A program made the translations under genes and the position numbers. From positions 31,172-95,171 of the forward strand of contig NZ_JAGXJW010000011.1 in the NCBI RefSeq assembly GCF_019091135.1: a stretch of DNA of 64,000 bases, written 5' to 3'. Source of the DNA: Cohnella sp. GbtcB17 (lineage in GTDB: Bacteria > Bacillota > Bacilli > Paenibacillales > Paenibacillaceae). Below the pieces are notes generated by a model. The model was not told the DNA's origin. It was given only the letters and a program-made list of their open reading frames with translations, and did not search any database. How positions within the stretch are numbered: position 1 is the first letter of the stretch; each line of letters begins with the position of its first letter. Shown piece by piece: positions 53,072 to 62,013 of the stretch.

Positions 53072-54130
53072 TTGCCGGAGGGAACCTCGCGGAAGGTGAC
53101 CATTCAGGATATCGCGAACGCCGCGCAGGTGGCCAAGTCGACCGTATCCAAGGTCATTAACGATTCGCCGAAAGTATCGGACCAAACGAAGAGCCGGATC
53201 TGGGGCATCATCCGCGAGATGAACTATACGCCCAGCAGTCTTGCGACGCAGCTTGCGAAGCAGACCAGCCGGAATATCGGCCTGTTAATCGACTTATCCA
53301 GGGAGCATGAGTTTCTGGATCATTTTTTCTTCAATATTATAGGCGGCATCGAGAGCGCACTTGTCGAGCGCAAGTACGAGCTGACGATCTCGAACATCCA
53401 GCAGCCCGATCGTCCTGAACAGCACTTCATGAAGCGCCTCGTTCTGAACCGCCGGGTGGACGGCTTGATCGCCAACAACTCGGTGCTGACCGAGCCGCTC
53501 TGCGAGGAGCTGCTGGCGCACGGCTTCCCGTTTATCTCGATCGGCGAGGTGCAGTCGCCGGTCAGCTGGGTCGACTTCGACAACGAGGCCGGCGGCCACA
53601 TGCTAGCCGCGCATCTGCTTGAGCGCGGATACCGGCGCCTTGCTTTTTTCGCCGGCGAGCGCGATGAGAAGCTGTTCGTGCGGCGCTTTGGCGGCTTCGC
53701 CCGCGCGCTCGCGGAAGCCGGCTTGCCCGCGCCGGACGAAGGTGCTTTTCGTGGCCTTGCGGACACGGACACGGGCTACGCGCTTGGGCTTCGGATGCTG
53801 GACCTGCCGGAAGAAGATCGACCGGATGCCGTCGTCTGCATGAGCAACTATGCCGCGTTCGGCCTGCTCAAGGCGACCCGCGAGCGCGGGATCAACGTAC
53901 CTGGCGATCTCGGCATCGCAGCCTTCGACGATTATCCAATGTCGCCGTATACGACGCCGCCGCTCACCTGCCTCAAGATCGACACGTTCCAGCTTGGCGT
54001 CTCGGCCGGCGAGCTCCTTCTCGAGCAGCTGCAGGATCCCGATATGCCGCTGCAGAAGCGCATGCTGGAGCCGCAGCTAATCGTGCGGGAGTCCACGAGG
54101 TCGGCGGCGTCGGGCGGGCAGGCGGTTTGA
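53072..54130 (+). CDS. LacI-family regulator, probable repressor of the starch genes
   Basis: A 352-residue regulator. Helix-turn-helix TIQDIANAAQVAKSTVSKVINDSPKVSDQTKSRI (about 9-42), hinge MNYTPSSLATQLAKQ, and effector domain (SRNIGLLIDLSREHEFLDHFFFNIIGGIESALVE near 66-99; AFDDYPMSPYTTPPLTCLKIDTFQLG near 285-310). Start TTG with AGAGGG 7 bp upstream. The AACCGGTT palindrome at its own promoter and at the amylase promoter suggests autorepression and control of starch degradation, as for MalR-type proteins. The ligand would be a malto-oligosaccharide. Confidence 0.9.
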   Translation: MPEGTSRKVTIQDIANAAQVAKSTVSKVINDSPKVSDQTKSRIWGIIREMNYTPSSLATQLAKQTSRNIGLLIDLSREHEFLDHFFFNIIGGIESALVERKYELTISNIQQPDRPEQHFMKRLVLNRRVDGLIANNSVLTEPLCEELLAHGFPFISIGEVQSPVSWVDFDNEAGGHMLAAHLLERGYRRLAFFAGERDEKLFVRRFGGFARALAEAGLPAPDEGAFRGLADTDTGYALGLRMLDLPEEDRPDAVVCMSNYAAFGLLKATRERGINVPGDLGIAAFDDYPMSPYTTPPLTCLKIDTFQLGVSAGELLLEQLQDPDMPLQKRMLEPQLIVRESTRSAASGGQAV

Positions 54131-54184
54131 GCCTCTGCAGAGGCTCTCTGAGGCAGCAGCTCACTGAGGCAACTCCATCCCGGA

Positions 54185-54370
54185 TAATGGTTAAAAGGCA
54201 GTTATTTTCTTCGCCATTCCTGCGCGCGGCCCGATAGTTGCTAAAAGGCCGTTATTTCATTCGCATGGGCCCCCATAACGCACCCTGGGCCATAATTAAA
54301 TGCTTTTTAACCGCTAATTATCGTTCGGCTTCCATTTTCGCCCGATTTAGTTGCCTTTCAGCAATTATCG
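54185..54370. repeat. Four-motif inverted element, copy 2
   Basis: A 186-bp element with two forward motifs (54185-54208, 54233-54258; TTAAAAGGCAGTTATTT and CTAAAAGGCCGTTATTT) and two reversed motifs (54298-54323, 54347-54370). Order and length match the element at 1591-1777, though the inter-motif sequence differs. It lies between the LacI gene and the bidirectional terminator. Confidence 0.75.
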
Positions 54371-54420
54371 CCGCGCACCTGCCGTCATCCGCCGCTATCG
54401 CCATCCGCATGCAGCATAAA

Positions 54421-54458
54421 AGCCTGCCCGCTCCCATTCGGGAACGGACAGGCTTTTT
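54421..54458. terminator. Bidirectional terminator
   Basis: AGCCTG...CAGGCT arms with an inner CCC/GGG pair and a run of six T on the plus strand; the minus strand also ends in T4. It serves the rightward LacI gene and the leftward protease gene. Confidence 0.88.
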
Positions 54459-54469
54459 TCGCTACACCC

Positions 54470-57400
54470 TTAAAGATCCTTCCACCGCGCCACGGTTACA
54501 TTGACCGTCTGCGCGCCGCCGCTCGGCGTCAGCGTGCGGTTGGCGATATCCGCTCCGCTGGACGTCGTCTCCACCGACGCCCACGTGCCGCGCGTCAGCT
54601 TGTACGTGTACGCCGTGCCCGGCGTCAGGCTCAGCGTAATGCTGTAAACGCCGTCCGTGCCCTTCGTCAGTTTGTAGGCCGGATCGGCCGCGTTCCAACT
54701 GTTGAAGCTGCCTGACAGGTATACCGGTCCGCTTGCCGGCGTGTTCGACGGCACCGTCACGCGGAACGTCACGCTGTCCGCCTGCGGCTCGCCAGCCGTC
54801 TTCGTGCCGCCAACCAGCGTCCATACGCCGCTGTCGAAGTGATAGTTGGTGCCTCCGTTGTTGTCCCACGTACCGCTGCCGTTGTTGAACGCCGCCGTCA
54901 GACCGGCCGCGCCGTTCAGCGGAATCGTGATCGACTTGTAGCCCGGATAGGTCGTCGATGCCGTCATTTGCACGCCGGGCGACGTCGTCCAGGTCGTCGA
55001 ATTGTCCAGTTTGTAGTGAATGTAGGCGTTGGTATACGCCGTGTTCTTGTAGTAGATCGTCACGCTGCCGCTGCCCGCAGGCGTCGTCACCGTCGCTGCC
55101 GCGCTCGCCGCCGACGCGTTGCCCGCTGTATCCAGCGCCTTGACCGTGTAGCTGTAGGTCGTGCCCGCTGCGGCCGTGCTGTCCGTGTACGACGTCGCAT
55201 TGCCCGCCGCGCTGCCGATCTTCGCGCCGCCGCGATAGATGTCGTATGCCGTCACGCCGACATTGTCCGTCGACGCCGTCCACGTGACGTTGACCGTCGT
55301 CGCAGACGTCGCCGTCGCGCTCACGCTGCCCGGCACGGTCGGCGCCTGGCTGTCCCCGCTTGCCGGTACGCCCGCCGCGATATTGCCGGTCGGCGTGTAC
55401 GTCCACGTGCCGACGCCGAACAGATAGTTTTGCGAGTTGTTGCTGTCCCACGTGCCGCTGCCGTTGTTGAAGCACGCTTCGAGTTGGGTCGCGGTCCCGA
55501 TGTTGATCGTGATCTTGTTGTAACCGGACACCTCGGAGGCCGGCATCGCCACGCCCGGCGCCGTCGTCCACGTACCGCCCACCGGACGGTAATGGATGTA
55601 TGGCGCCGTGAAGCCCTGCTTGTAGTAAATCGTCACGTTATTGCCCGCCGACGTCGTCGCCGACGCCGCCGCGCTGAACGCCGACAGATTGCCCGCCGCG
55701 TCCTTCGTCTTTACCGTGTAGCTGTAGGTAGTGGCGGCTGCCAAACCCGTGTCCGTGTAGGACGTGCCTGTGGCTGTGCCTACCAATGTGCCGCCGCGGT
55801 AAACCTCGTAGCCTGCGACCGCTACATTGTCAATCGCCGCGCTCCACGATACCGTCACCGAAGAAGAAGACAACGCAACGGCCGTTACATTCTGCGGTAC
55901 GCTCGGCGCCGCCGTATCGGGCGCTGCCGGCGGCGGGGCGGGGAAGTCCTCTTTCAACTGACCGGCTTCGAACGTATTCACGCCCGAGTAAAAGGGATAG
56001 TAGCGCCCGTCGTTGTCGTCCCAATGTCCGTTGCCGTCATGGAAGGAAGCGACGACGTTAATTCGCTCCGTTCCGGTCGGAATCTCGATCTTGCTGTAGC
56101 CCGGATACTCGGAGGGAACCAGCGGAGCATCAGTCCAGGGCTCGTTCGGATCGCCGTAATGAATTTTGTAATGAATGACCGGCGCCGCAAATCCGCGTTT
56201 GTAATAGACGATGACTCTCTCCGTGCTGTCTGGTGTCACGACGACGGGATTGCTGTCCGCGGACTCGTTGCCCGCCCGGTCCACCGCCCGGACCGTATAG
56301 GCATATGGGCCCGCTACGACGTTCGGAAACCATACTTTGGCCGTGCGGGCAGTGAGCCGATTAAACAAGACGCCATCCTGATAAATGACATACGCCTCGA
56401 AATCCGGCGCCAGCGAAGCGTTCCAAGTCAGACCGGTGTTGTGCAGCGTCGCATAGAGCGATTGCAGACCCGTAACCGCGGCGGGCGCCTCGTAATCGCC
56501 GAATATATAGGCGGTCATCGTGGCGGACGACGCCTGCGGCATCGATGCCGTAATGCCCGTGTAGGAATTGGGATAGCCGTAAATATTGCTGCCTGGCGTC
56601 GTGGTCGGCGAAAATTCGGTCCGGTTGCCCGCATAATAATACGGATTTTCCGCGGTTGCCTTTTCCAGATCCACCAGCCGGCGGCCGTCGTCCCAATTGT
56701 AAGACCTAGACTCGTCGATATGCCAGACAGCGATGCCGCCGTGGGCGTTCAGGCTGCGGTTGTAGCCTTCGAGCTGACGGTTCTCGAGCAGGAAGTATTG
56801 GTCGGGGTTCAGAGTCGGAATTTTCACGATATTATAGGCGCCCGTCCCCGAAGATTTGAGTATGTAAGCCGTGCTGACATTACTGCGCGCCTGGACCGCA
56901 TCGGCAAAGCCCAGCTTCAGCTTGCTCCAGGCGTCGAGGTGCACGGGCGTCGAGCCGCTATACTCGCCGGGGAGCGTCCCCCAGCTTCCATAGGACATCA
57001 GGCTGTGGTTGCCGATGCCGTCGGAGCTGCCGTCCGTGTCGTACAGATCCGGCAAGCCGAGCGTATGGCCCAGCTCATGGGCAAAAATGCCGATCGTCGC
57101 CTGGTGATCGCCCTGCCGCTCTCCTTGCTGGGTATAGCCGCCGCCGTAAATCCCGACGACCGCTTTTTTACCGTCGATCAGCGGGGATTCGCTGTCGGCC
57201 AACGACGCATAGTGTCCCCAAACGGAAGGCATCTGAGCGCCGCCGTCGTAGGACTGTTCGTAGCCCGCCAAGATCGTGACGATCCGCAGCTCGTCGTTTT
57301 GAATATAACCGTCCCCGTTTGAATCGTAGCCGGCGAAGTTGACGTACGGATCCGCCGCGACCAGCGCTTCGGCGACAAGCTGCGCCCCGCTCGTATGCGC

Positions 57401-58099
57401 ATGGTTGATCGTCACCTTCACGATGCCGTCGTTTGCCGTGCCCGAGGACTCCGTTGCCGGAACCAGGCTCATTCGACCCTGCGATACTTCATTATAATAG
57501 CCCTTGACGCTGCGGTCTGTCGTGCTGAAAAACGTCTTGTTCCACTGACTGTCGCTGTACTGAATGGCGATATTCGTAAAAGACACCAGCAGGACAAGCG
57601 TCTGCTGCGTACCCGTCGTGCGCTGGCCGTCCGTGCCGAATAACAGCGGCGCTGCGGGGGACAACGAGGCATGACCTTCGGGACCTTCAGCCGAAAATCC
57701 GACTTCCGCCTCCGCGGTTCTACCCGTCGCACTGCCGCCGATGTTATCGCCGCGCGCTTCGGGATGCGACTTCACCCATTCCCGCACGTCCCGCTCCGTC
57801 TTCGGGGACGCAGGCTTGGCATCGATTCCGACCCGTCTGCCGCTCGGCTTCATAGCCTTGCTATCCAGGGACGCATAGTTCCAGTAGCCTTTCGCGTCCT
57901 TGACGATCGCCTCGTCGCCGGCCGTCAGCGCCCAGTGGAGCCGCTCGTCCCCCTGCAGCCTCCCCGTAAACGACTCTCCGCTCGGCTGCCGGAACGACTG
58001 CAGATCCGTTCTGGCCGGTCCGGCCAGCGCGATCCCGCTCCAGCACAGTCCCGCTGTGAATAGCATCGCGACAAGCCAGCCGATTCGAATGTTTTTCAC
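54470..58099 (-). CDS. Secreted M6-type metalloprotease with FN3 and starch-binding modules
   Basis: A 1209-residue exported protein. A signal peptide (about 1-26) and propeptide precede an M6/InhA-type zinc protease domain. TLVLLVSFTN is near 167-176; the zinc site is HELGHTLGLPDLYD (His341, Glu342, His345), with a downstream metal-turn region around SYGSWGTLPGE. Then follow an FN3 domain, a CBM25/26/53-like module (VIVYYKRGF...), FN3, CBM (VTIYYKQGF...), FN3, CBM (VTIYYKNTAY...) and a C-terminal CBM20 (VTFRVTVPSNTPASGPVYLSG...). Four starch-binding modules on a protease are unusual; it may attack protein embedded in starch grains. The GTG start has GGGAGGAA upstream. Confidence 0.9.
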   Translation of the reverse strand: MKNIRIGWLVAMLFTAGLCWSGIALAGPARTDLQSFRQPSGESFTGRLQGDERLHWALTAGDEAIVKDAKGYWNYASLDSKAMKPSGRRVGIDAKPASPKTERDVREWVKSHPEARGDNIGGSATGRTAEAEVGFSAEGPEGHASLSPAAPLLFGTDGQRTTGTQQTLVLLVSFTNIAIQYSDSQWNKTFFSTTDRSVKGYYNEVSQGRMSLVPATESSGTANDGIVKVTINHAHTSGAQLVAEALVAADPYVNFAGYDSNGDGYIQNDELRIVTILAGYEQSYDGGAQMPSVWGHYASLADSESPLIDGKKAVVGIYGGGYTQQGERQGDHQATIGIFAHELGHTLGLPDLYDTDGSSDGIGNHSLMSYGSWGTLPGEYSGSTPVHLDAWSKLKLGFADAVQARSNVSTAYILKSSGTGAYNIVKIPTLNPDQYFLLENRQLEGYNRSLNAHGGIAVWHIDESRSYNWDDGRRLVDLEKATAENPYYYAGNRTEFSPTTTPGSNIYGYPNSYTGITASMPQASSATMTAYIFGDYEAPAAVTGLQSLYATLHNTGLTWNASLAPDFEAYVIYQDGVLFNRLTARTAKVWFPNVVAGPYAYTVRAVDRAGNESADSNPVVVTPDSTERVIVYYKRGFAAPVIHYKIHYGDPNEPWTDAPLVPSEYPGYSKIEIPTGTERINVVASFHDGNGHWDDNDGRYYPFYSGVNTFEAGQLKEDFPAPPPAAPDTAAPSVPQNVTAVALSSSSVTVSWSAAIDNVAVAGYEVYRGGTLVGTATGTSYTDTGLAAATTYSYTVKTKDAAGNLSAFSAAASATTSAGNNVTIYYKQGFTAPYIHYRPVGGTWTTAPGVAMPASEVSGYNKITINIGTATQLEACFNNGSGTWDSNNSQNYLFGVGTWTYTPTGNIAAGVPASGDSQAPTVPGSVSATATSATTVNVTWTASTDNVGVTAYDIYRGGAKIGSAAGNATSYTDSTAAAGTTYSYTVKALDTAGNASAASAAATVTTPAGSGSVTIYYKNTAYTNAYIHYKLDNSTTWTTSPGVQMTASTTYPGYKSITIPLNGAAGLTAAFNNGSGTWDNNGGTNYHFDSGVWTLVGGTKTAGEPQADSVTFRVTVPSNTPASGPVYLSGSFNSWNAADPAYKLTKGTDGVYSITLSLTPGTAYTYKLTRGTWASVETTSSGADIANRTLTPSGGAQTVNVTVARWKDL
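54473..55795. repeat. 1.3-kb direct repeat, copy in the protease gene
   Basis: Encodes the FN3-CBM-FN3-CBM-CBM20 tail and is nearly identical base for base to 58241-59556 in the amylase gene. Differences are scattered synonymous changes, a few missense changes, and one short variable linker (AAGVPASGD versus GSGAPNVD). Confidence 0.92.
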
Positions 58100-58188
58100 T
58101 ATGGTTCCTCCCCGGCTCTATGTTCTATGGATATTCAATTGACATTCGAATGATAGTTTTCAAATGCTAGCGTCCATCCGCGCATGAA

Positions 58189-58216
58189 CGAGGCTGCCAA
58201 CGAATCGGCAACCTCG
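58189..58216 (-). terminator. Hairpin after the alpha-amylase gene
   Basis: CGAGGCTGCC / GGCAACCTCG arms with an 8-base loop, 22 bp beyond the amylase stop. No T tract follows on the minus strand, so termination may be partial and the protease gene downstream could receive some read-through. Confidence 0.55.
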
Positions 58217-58237
58217 CACGTTTAAGCCTTTATGCGA

Positions 58238-61200
58238 TTAAAGATCTTTCCACCGCGCCACGGTTACATTGACCGTCTGTGCGCCGCCGCTCGGCGTCAG
58301 CGTGCGGTTGGCGATATCCGCTCCGCTGGACGTCGCCTCCACCGACGCCCACGTGCCGCGCGTCAGCTTGTACGTGTACGTCGTGCCCGGCGTCAGGCTC
58401 AGCGTAATGCTGTAAACGCCGTCCGTGCCCTTCGTCAGTTGGTAGGCCGGATCGGCCGCGTTCCAACTGTTGAAGCTGCCTGACAGGTATACCGGTCCGC
58501 TTGCCGGCGTGTTCGACGGCACCGTCACGCGGAACGTCACGCTGTCCGCCTGCGGCTCGCCCGCCGTCTTGGTGCCACCGACCAGCGTCCATACGCCGCT
58601 GTCGAAGTGATAGTTGCTGCCGCCGTTGCTGTCCCACGTGCCGCTGCCGTTGTTGAACGCCGCCGTCAGACCGGCCGCGCCGTTCAGCGGAATCGTGACC
58701 GACTTATAGCCCGGAAAGGTCGTCGATGCCGTCATTTGCACGCCGGGCGATGTCGTCCACGTCGTTGCGTTATCCAGCTTGTAATGGATGTAAGCGTTGG
58801 TGTACGCCGTGTTCTTGTAGTAGATCGTCACGCTGCCGCTGCCCGCAGGTGTCGTCACCGTCGCTGCCGCGCTCGCCGCCGACGCGTTGCCCGCCGCATC
58901 CAGCGCCTTGACCGTGTAGCTGTAGGTCGTGCCCGCTGCAGCCGTGCTGTCCGTGTACGACGTCGCATTGCCCGCCGCGCTGCCGATCTTCGCGCCGCCG
59001 CGATAGATGTCGTATGCCGTCACGCCGACATTGTCCGTCGACGCCGTCCACGTGACGTTGACCGTCGTCGCAGACGTCGCCGTCGCGCTCACGCTGCCCG
59101 GCACGGTCGGCGCCTGGCTGTCGACGTTCGGCGCGCCCGATCCGATGTTGCCCGTCGGCGTGTACGTCCACGTGCCGACGCCGAACAGATAGTTTTGCGA
59201 GTTGTTGCTGTCCCACGTGCCGCTGCCGTTGTTGAAGCATGCTTCGAGTTGGGTCGCGGTCCCGATGTTGATCGTGATCTTGTTGTAGCCGGACACCTCG
59301 GAGGCCGGCATCGCCACGCCCGGCGCCGTCGTCCATGTGCCGCCCACCGGACGGTAATGGATGTATGGCGTCGTGAAGCCCTGCTTGTAGTAGATCGTCA
59401 CGTTATTGCCCGCCGACGTCGTCGCCGACGCCGCCGCGCTGAACGCCGACAGATTGCCCGCCGCGTCCTTCGCCTTTACCGTGTAGCTGTAGGCGGTGGC
59501 GGCCGCCAAACCCGTGTCCGTGTAGGACGTGCCTGTGGCCGTGCCTACCAATGTGCCGTTGCGATAGACTTCGTATCCCGTCACGCCGACGTTGGCGGTC
59601 GAGGCGCTCCAGGTGACCTGGATGCTGGAGGAACTCTGCGCGGTCGCAGCCACGTTCGCCGGCACGCTCGGCGCCGTCGTATCCGGCTGGCCGGTCGTGG
59701 CCGTGGCCGAGGCGCTCGCTGCCGATACATTGCCCGCCGCATCCTTCGCCTTCACGGTATATGTGTACGAGGTGTTCGCGGTCAGACCCGAATCCGTGTA
59801 CGTCGTGCCGGTCGCCGTGCCGACGAGCGTGCCGCCGCGGTACACTTCATATCCGGTCACGCCGACATTGTCGGTCGAAGCCGTCCAGCTCAATTGAACG
59901 CTGGTCGTACCTTGCACCGTAGCGGTCAGATTCGTCGGCGCGGTAGGCGCTTGCGTATCGGCCAGCGCCTTGGCGTATACCTTGGCCCCGTTCGCGCCGA
60001 TCGAGACGGAGATCTGCTTGCCCGTCGCGCCGCCGGATTGAACAGTGACCGTGTCCGACGTGTTCAGCTGGTTGACCAGCACCGTGCCGACCGTCAGCGT
60101 GCTCTCCGCGCGCAGCGGGATCGTGACGGTCTGCGTGCCGCTCGTCGCGTTGCTGAACGCCGAGATGACTTCCTGGCCGACGTTCGCGCCGCTGTCCATG
60201 CGCCGGGAGAAGGCGTACAGATTTTGCGCGGACCACATCTCGCGCTGCGTCCCCTTGCGGAGCGCTTCGTAATTTTTGCGGATCTGATTCAGCTTGGCCA
60301 CGTATTGGAACGTGCTCGCGTTCTCGTCGAAGTAGTTGGTGATGATGTTGCCGCTCGCGTCGCGCTTCACCATCGACCAGCGGTTCCAGGTATCTGCGAT
60401 GCCGCCGCCGATAATCGCGCCGTTGCCGTTGCCCTTGTTCTGCTCCGTGCCCTGGAAAACGACGGGAACGCCGCGAACGGTGAAGAGGAACGTCAGCGCG
60501 TTCTGCAGCTTCGCCACGCTGCCGCCCGCTTCGGTCAGAAACCGGTTGCGATCGTGATTGTCGAGGAAGGTGACCATGTGGTTCGCGCTGCCGTTGTAGA
60601 GAGAATCCTGCGCAAGCGTGCTCTTGATGTTCGAGTCGAACGACTGCCCGTAAGCGAAGCTGTTCAGCATGGAGAAAAAGAGCGGGAAGTCGAGCATGCC
60701 CCATTCTTTGTTCGATCCGACCCAGCGGGACACGAATTCCGCGTTGCCGTCGAAGTTTTCGCCGAACGTGTTCACGCCCAGCAGATCCTCCAGCTCGCCG
60801 ATGTCGGTCGGCTTGATCAGTTTGGCCGCGTCGACGCGGGCGCCGTCCGCTCCCGTGTAGTCGAACCAGCCTTTGATCGAGTTAAAAATCGCGGACTTGG
60901 CTGCCGGCACGTCGAAGTCGATGTCGTCCAGCCCGGCCAGATCGTGATTCTCGATGTAATCCTGCGCCCACTGGGTGTAGTTGCCGTCCACGAGCGACCA
61001 GTTGATGTCGCCGTTGTGATGATACCAGACAGGATTGTTAAAAGGGGCCGCCGGCTGCAGGCTCGGAATATCGTAGTACGCCTGCGTGCCCAGCATGTAG
61101 TCGCCGACATGGTTCGGCACGACGTCGATGACGACCTTGATGCCGTACGAATGCGCCGTATCGACGAGCTCCTTGAGCTTTTCCTTCGTGCCGAAATAAG

Positions 61201-61633
61201 GGTTGGCCGCGTTCGGGTCCTTGACGTTATAGCCGTGGTAGGCGGTGTTCTTGCCCGTGCCGCCGTTCTCGCGGTTCGTCATCTGCGGCTCGGCGACCGG
61301 AGAGATCCAGATGGCCGTATAGCCCATGTTGGCGATGTAAGGCATCTTGTCGATGACGCCCTGCCAGTCGCCGCCCTTCATGTACCGAAAGTCGTCCTCG
61401 GACGTCTCGCCGTACCGGATCGCTGCACCGGTCGCGTTGTTCGTCGAATCGCCGTCGTAGAAGCGGTCGACCATGATCTGATAGATGGTGTCGCCCTCGC
61501 CGATCGTACCGATACTGGCCGCCTGCGCCGGCTTCGGCGCCGACGTCAGCGCAGGCGCGACCAGAGCGAGCAGCAGGACGGCCGCCAGCCAGCGAACCGT
61601 GAGTTGCCGAAAAATGCTTGTCTTACGAATCAT
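58238..61633 (-). CDS. Secreted GH13 alpha-amylase with FN3 and starch-binding modules
   Basis: An 1131-residue exported amylase. Signal peptide about 1-38 (ends AQA). The GH13 barrel starts at IYQIMVDRFYDGD and contains region I DVVPNHV, region II GARVDAAK with nucleophile Asp268, region III FGENFDG with acid Glu292, and region IV FLDNHD with Asp361. The Arg two residues before Asp268 is present. A beta-sandwich C domain (to about 565) is followed by three FN3 domains, two CBM25/26/53-like modules and a CBM20. It should cut starch or cyclise it like CGTase-related enzymes. ATG at 61633 has GGAGGAGG 12 bp upstream; a nearer TTG at 61645 sits on that site. Confidence 0.93.
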   Translation of the reverse strand: MIRKTSIFRQLTVRWLAAVLLLALVAPALTSAPKPAQAASIGTIGEGDTIYQIMVDRFYDGDSTNNATGAAIRYGETSEDDFRYMKGGDWQGVIDKMPYIANMGYTAIWISPVAEPQMTNRENGGTGKNTAYHGYNVKDPNAANPYFGTKEKLKELVDTAHSYGIKVVIDVVPNHVGDYMLGTQAYYDIPSLQPAAPFNNPVWYHHNGDINWSLVDGNYTQWAQDYIENHDLAGLDDIDFDVPAAKSAIFNSIKGWFDYTGADGARVDAAKLIKPTDIGELEDLLGVNTFGENFDGNAEFVSRWVGSNKEWGMLDFPLFFSMLNSFAYGQSFDSNIKSTLAQDSLYNGSANHMVTFLDNHDRNRFLTEAGGSVAKLQNALTFLFTVRGVPVVFQGTEQNKGNGNGAIIGGGIADTWNRWSMVKRDASGNIITNYFDENASTFQYVAKLNQIRKNYEALRKGTQREMWSAQNLYAFSRRMDSGANVGQEVISAFSNATSGTQTVTIPLRAESTLTVGTVLVNQLNTSDTVTVQSGGATGKQISVSIGANGAKVYAKALADTQAPTAPTNLTATVQGTTSVQLSWTASTDNVGVTGYEVYRGGTLVGTATGTTYTDSGLTANTSYTYTVKAKDAAGNVSAASASATATTGQPDTTAPSVPANVAATAQSSSSIQVTWSASTANVGVTGYEVYRNGTLVGTATGTSYTDTGLAAATAYSYTVKAKDAAGNLSAFSAAASATTSAGNNVTIYYKQGFTTPYIHYRPVGGTWTTAPGVAMPASEVSGYNKITINIGTATQLEACFNNGSGTWDSNNSQNYLFGVGTWTYTPTGNIGSGAPNVDSQAPTVPGSVSATATSATTVNVTWTASTDNVGVTAYDIYRGGAKIGSAAGNATSYTDSTAAAGTTYSYTVKALDAAGNASAASAAATVTTPAGSGSVTIYYKNTAYTNAYIHYKLDNATTWTTSPGVQMTASTTFPGYKSVTIPLNGAAGLTAAFNNGSGTWDSNGGSNYHFDSGVWTLVGGTKTAGEPQADSVTFRVTVPSNTPASGPVYLSGSFNSWNAADPAYQLTKGTDGVYSITLSLTPGTTYTYKLTRGTWASVEATSSGADIANRTLTPSGGAQTVNVTVARWKDL
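58241..59556. repeat. 1.3-kb direct repeat, copy in the amylase gene
   Basis: Partner of 54473-55795, same orientation, offset about 3.77 kb. The near identity at synonymous sites indicates recent duplication or continuing gene conversion. Confidence 0.92.
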
Positions 61634-61657
61634 AATAAAGTTCAACCTCCTCCGTTT

Positions 61658-61671
61658 ATTAAGCGCTTACA
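61658..61671 (-). promoter_or_regulatory. cre-like palindrome before the amylase gene
   Basis: TGTAAGCGCTTAAT on the minus strand matches 12 of 14 positions of the cre consensus and has a perfect inner palindrome TAAGCGCTTA. It lies in the 5' untranslated region, where CcpA could block elongation. Confidence 0.55.
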
Positions 61672-61745
61672 ACAACTTGCCAAGCTACCTTTGAACTCCT
61701 TTCTTTTCGGCCCGTCAGTCGGCTGCCTCTTCATCTCTAGCAATT

Positions 61746-61798
61746 AGGGGAACCGGTTTCCCTAGTAACAACATAAATCGTCGCCCAAAAGTTGTCAA
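61746..61798 (-). promoter_or_regulatory. Alpha-amylase promoter with AACCGGTT operator
   Basis: On the minus strand, -35 TTGACA (61793-61798) and -10 TATGTT (61770-61775) are 17 bp apart. The palindrome AGGGGAACCGGTTTCCCT (61746-61763; one mismatch) covers the start site. The core equals that at the LacI gene promoter at 53027. Confidence 0.82.
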
Positions 61799-62013
61799 TC
61801 CTCGAAATCAGCGCTGACCGACAAAAAATGCCTATGGCGTCGGAAGCTCCTCGCCCTCCGTATGGCGCGCACGACAAGGATCGGCTATACTGGGATTGTT
61901 CGATAGCATGTAACCGCTTCATCCAAATTAAAGGCAATGTTACCGGCAGGTACAACCTTGGCGCGCATATGAGGCTGTGCCTTTTTGTCTTTCTAGCAAA
62001 GGAGCGAATCGAG

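Noticed and set aside
54839..57322. Long plus-strand frames opposite the protease and amylase genes
   Set aside because: Antisense shadows with extreme Arg content, caused by GC-rich third codon positions.
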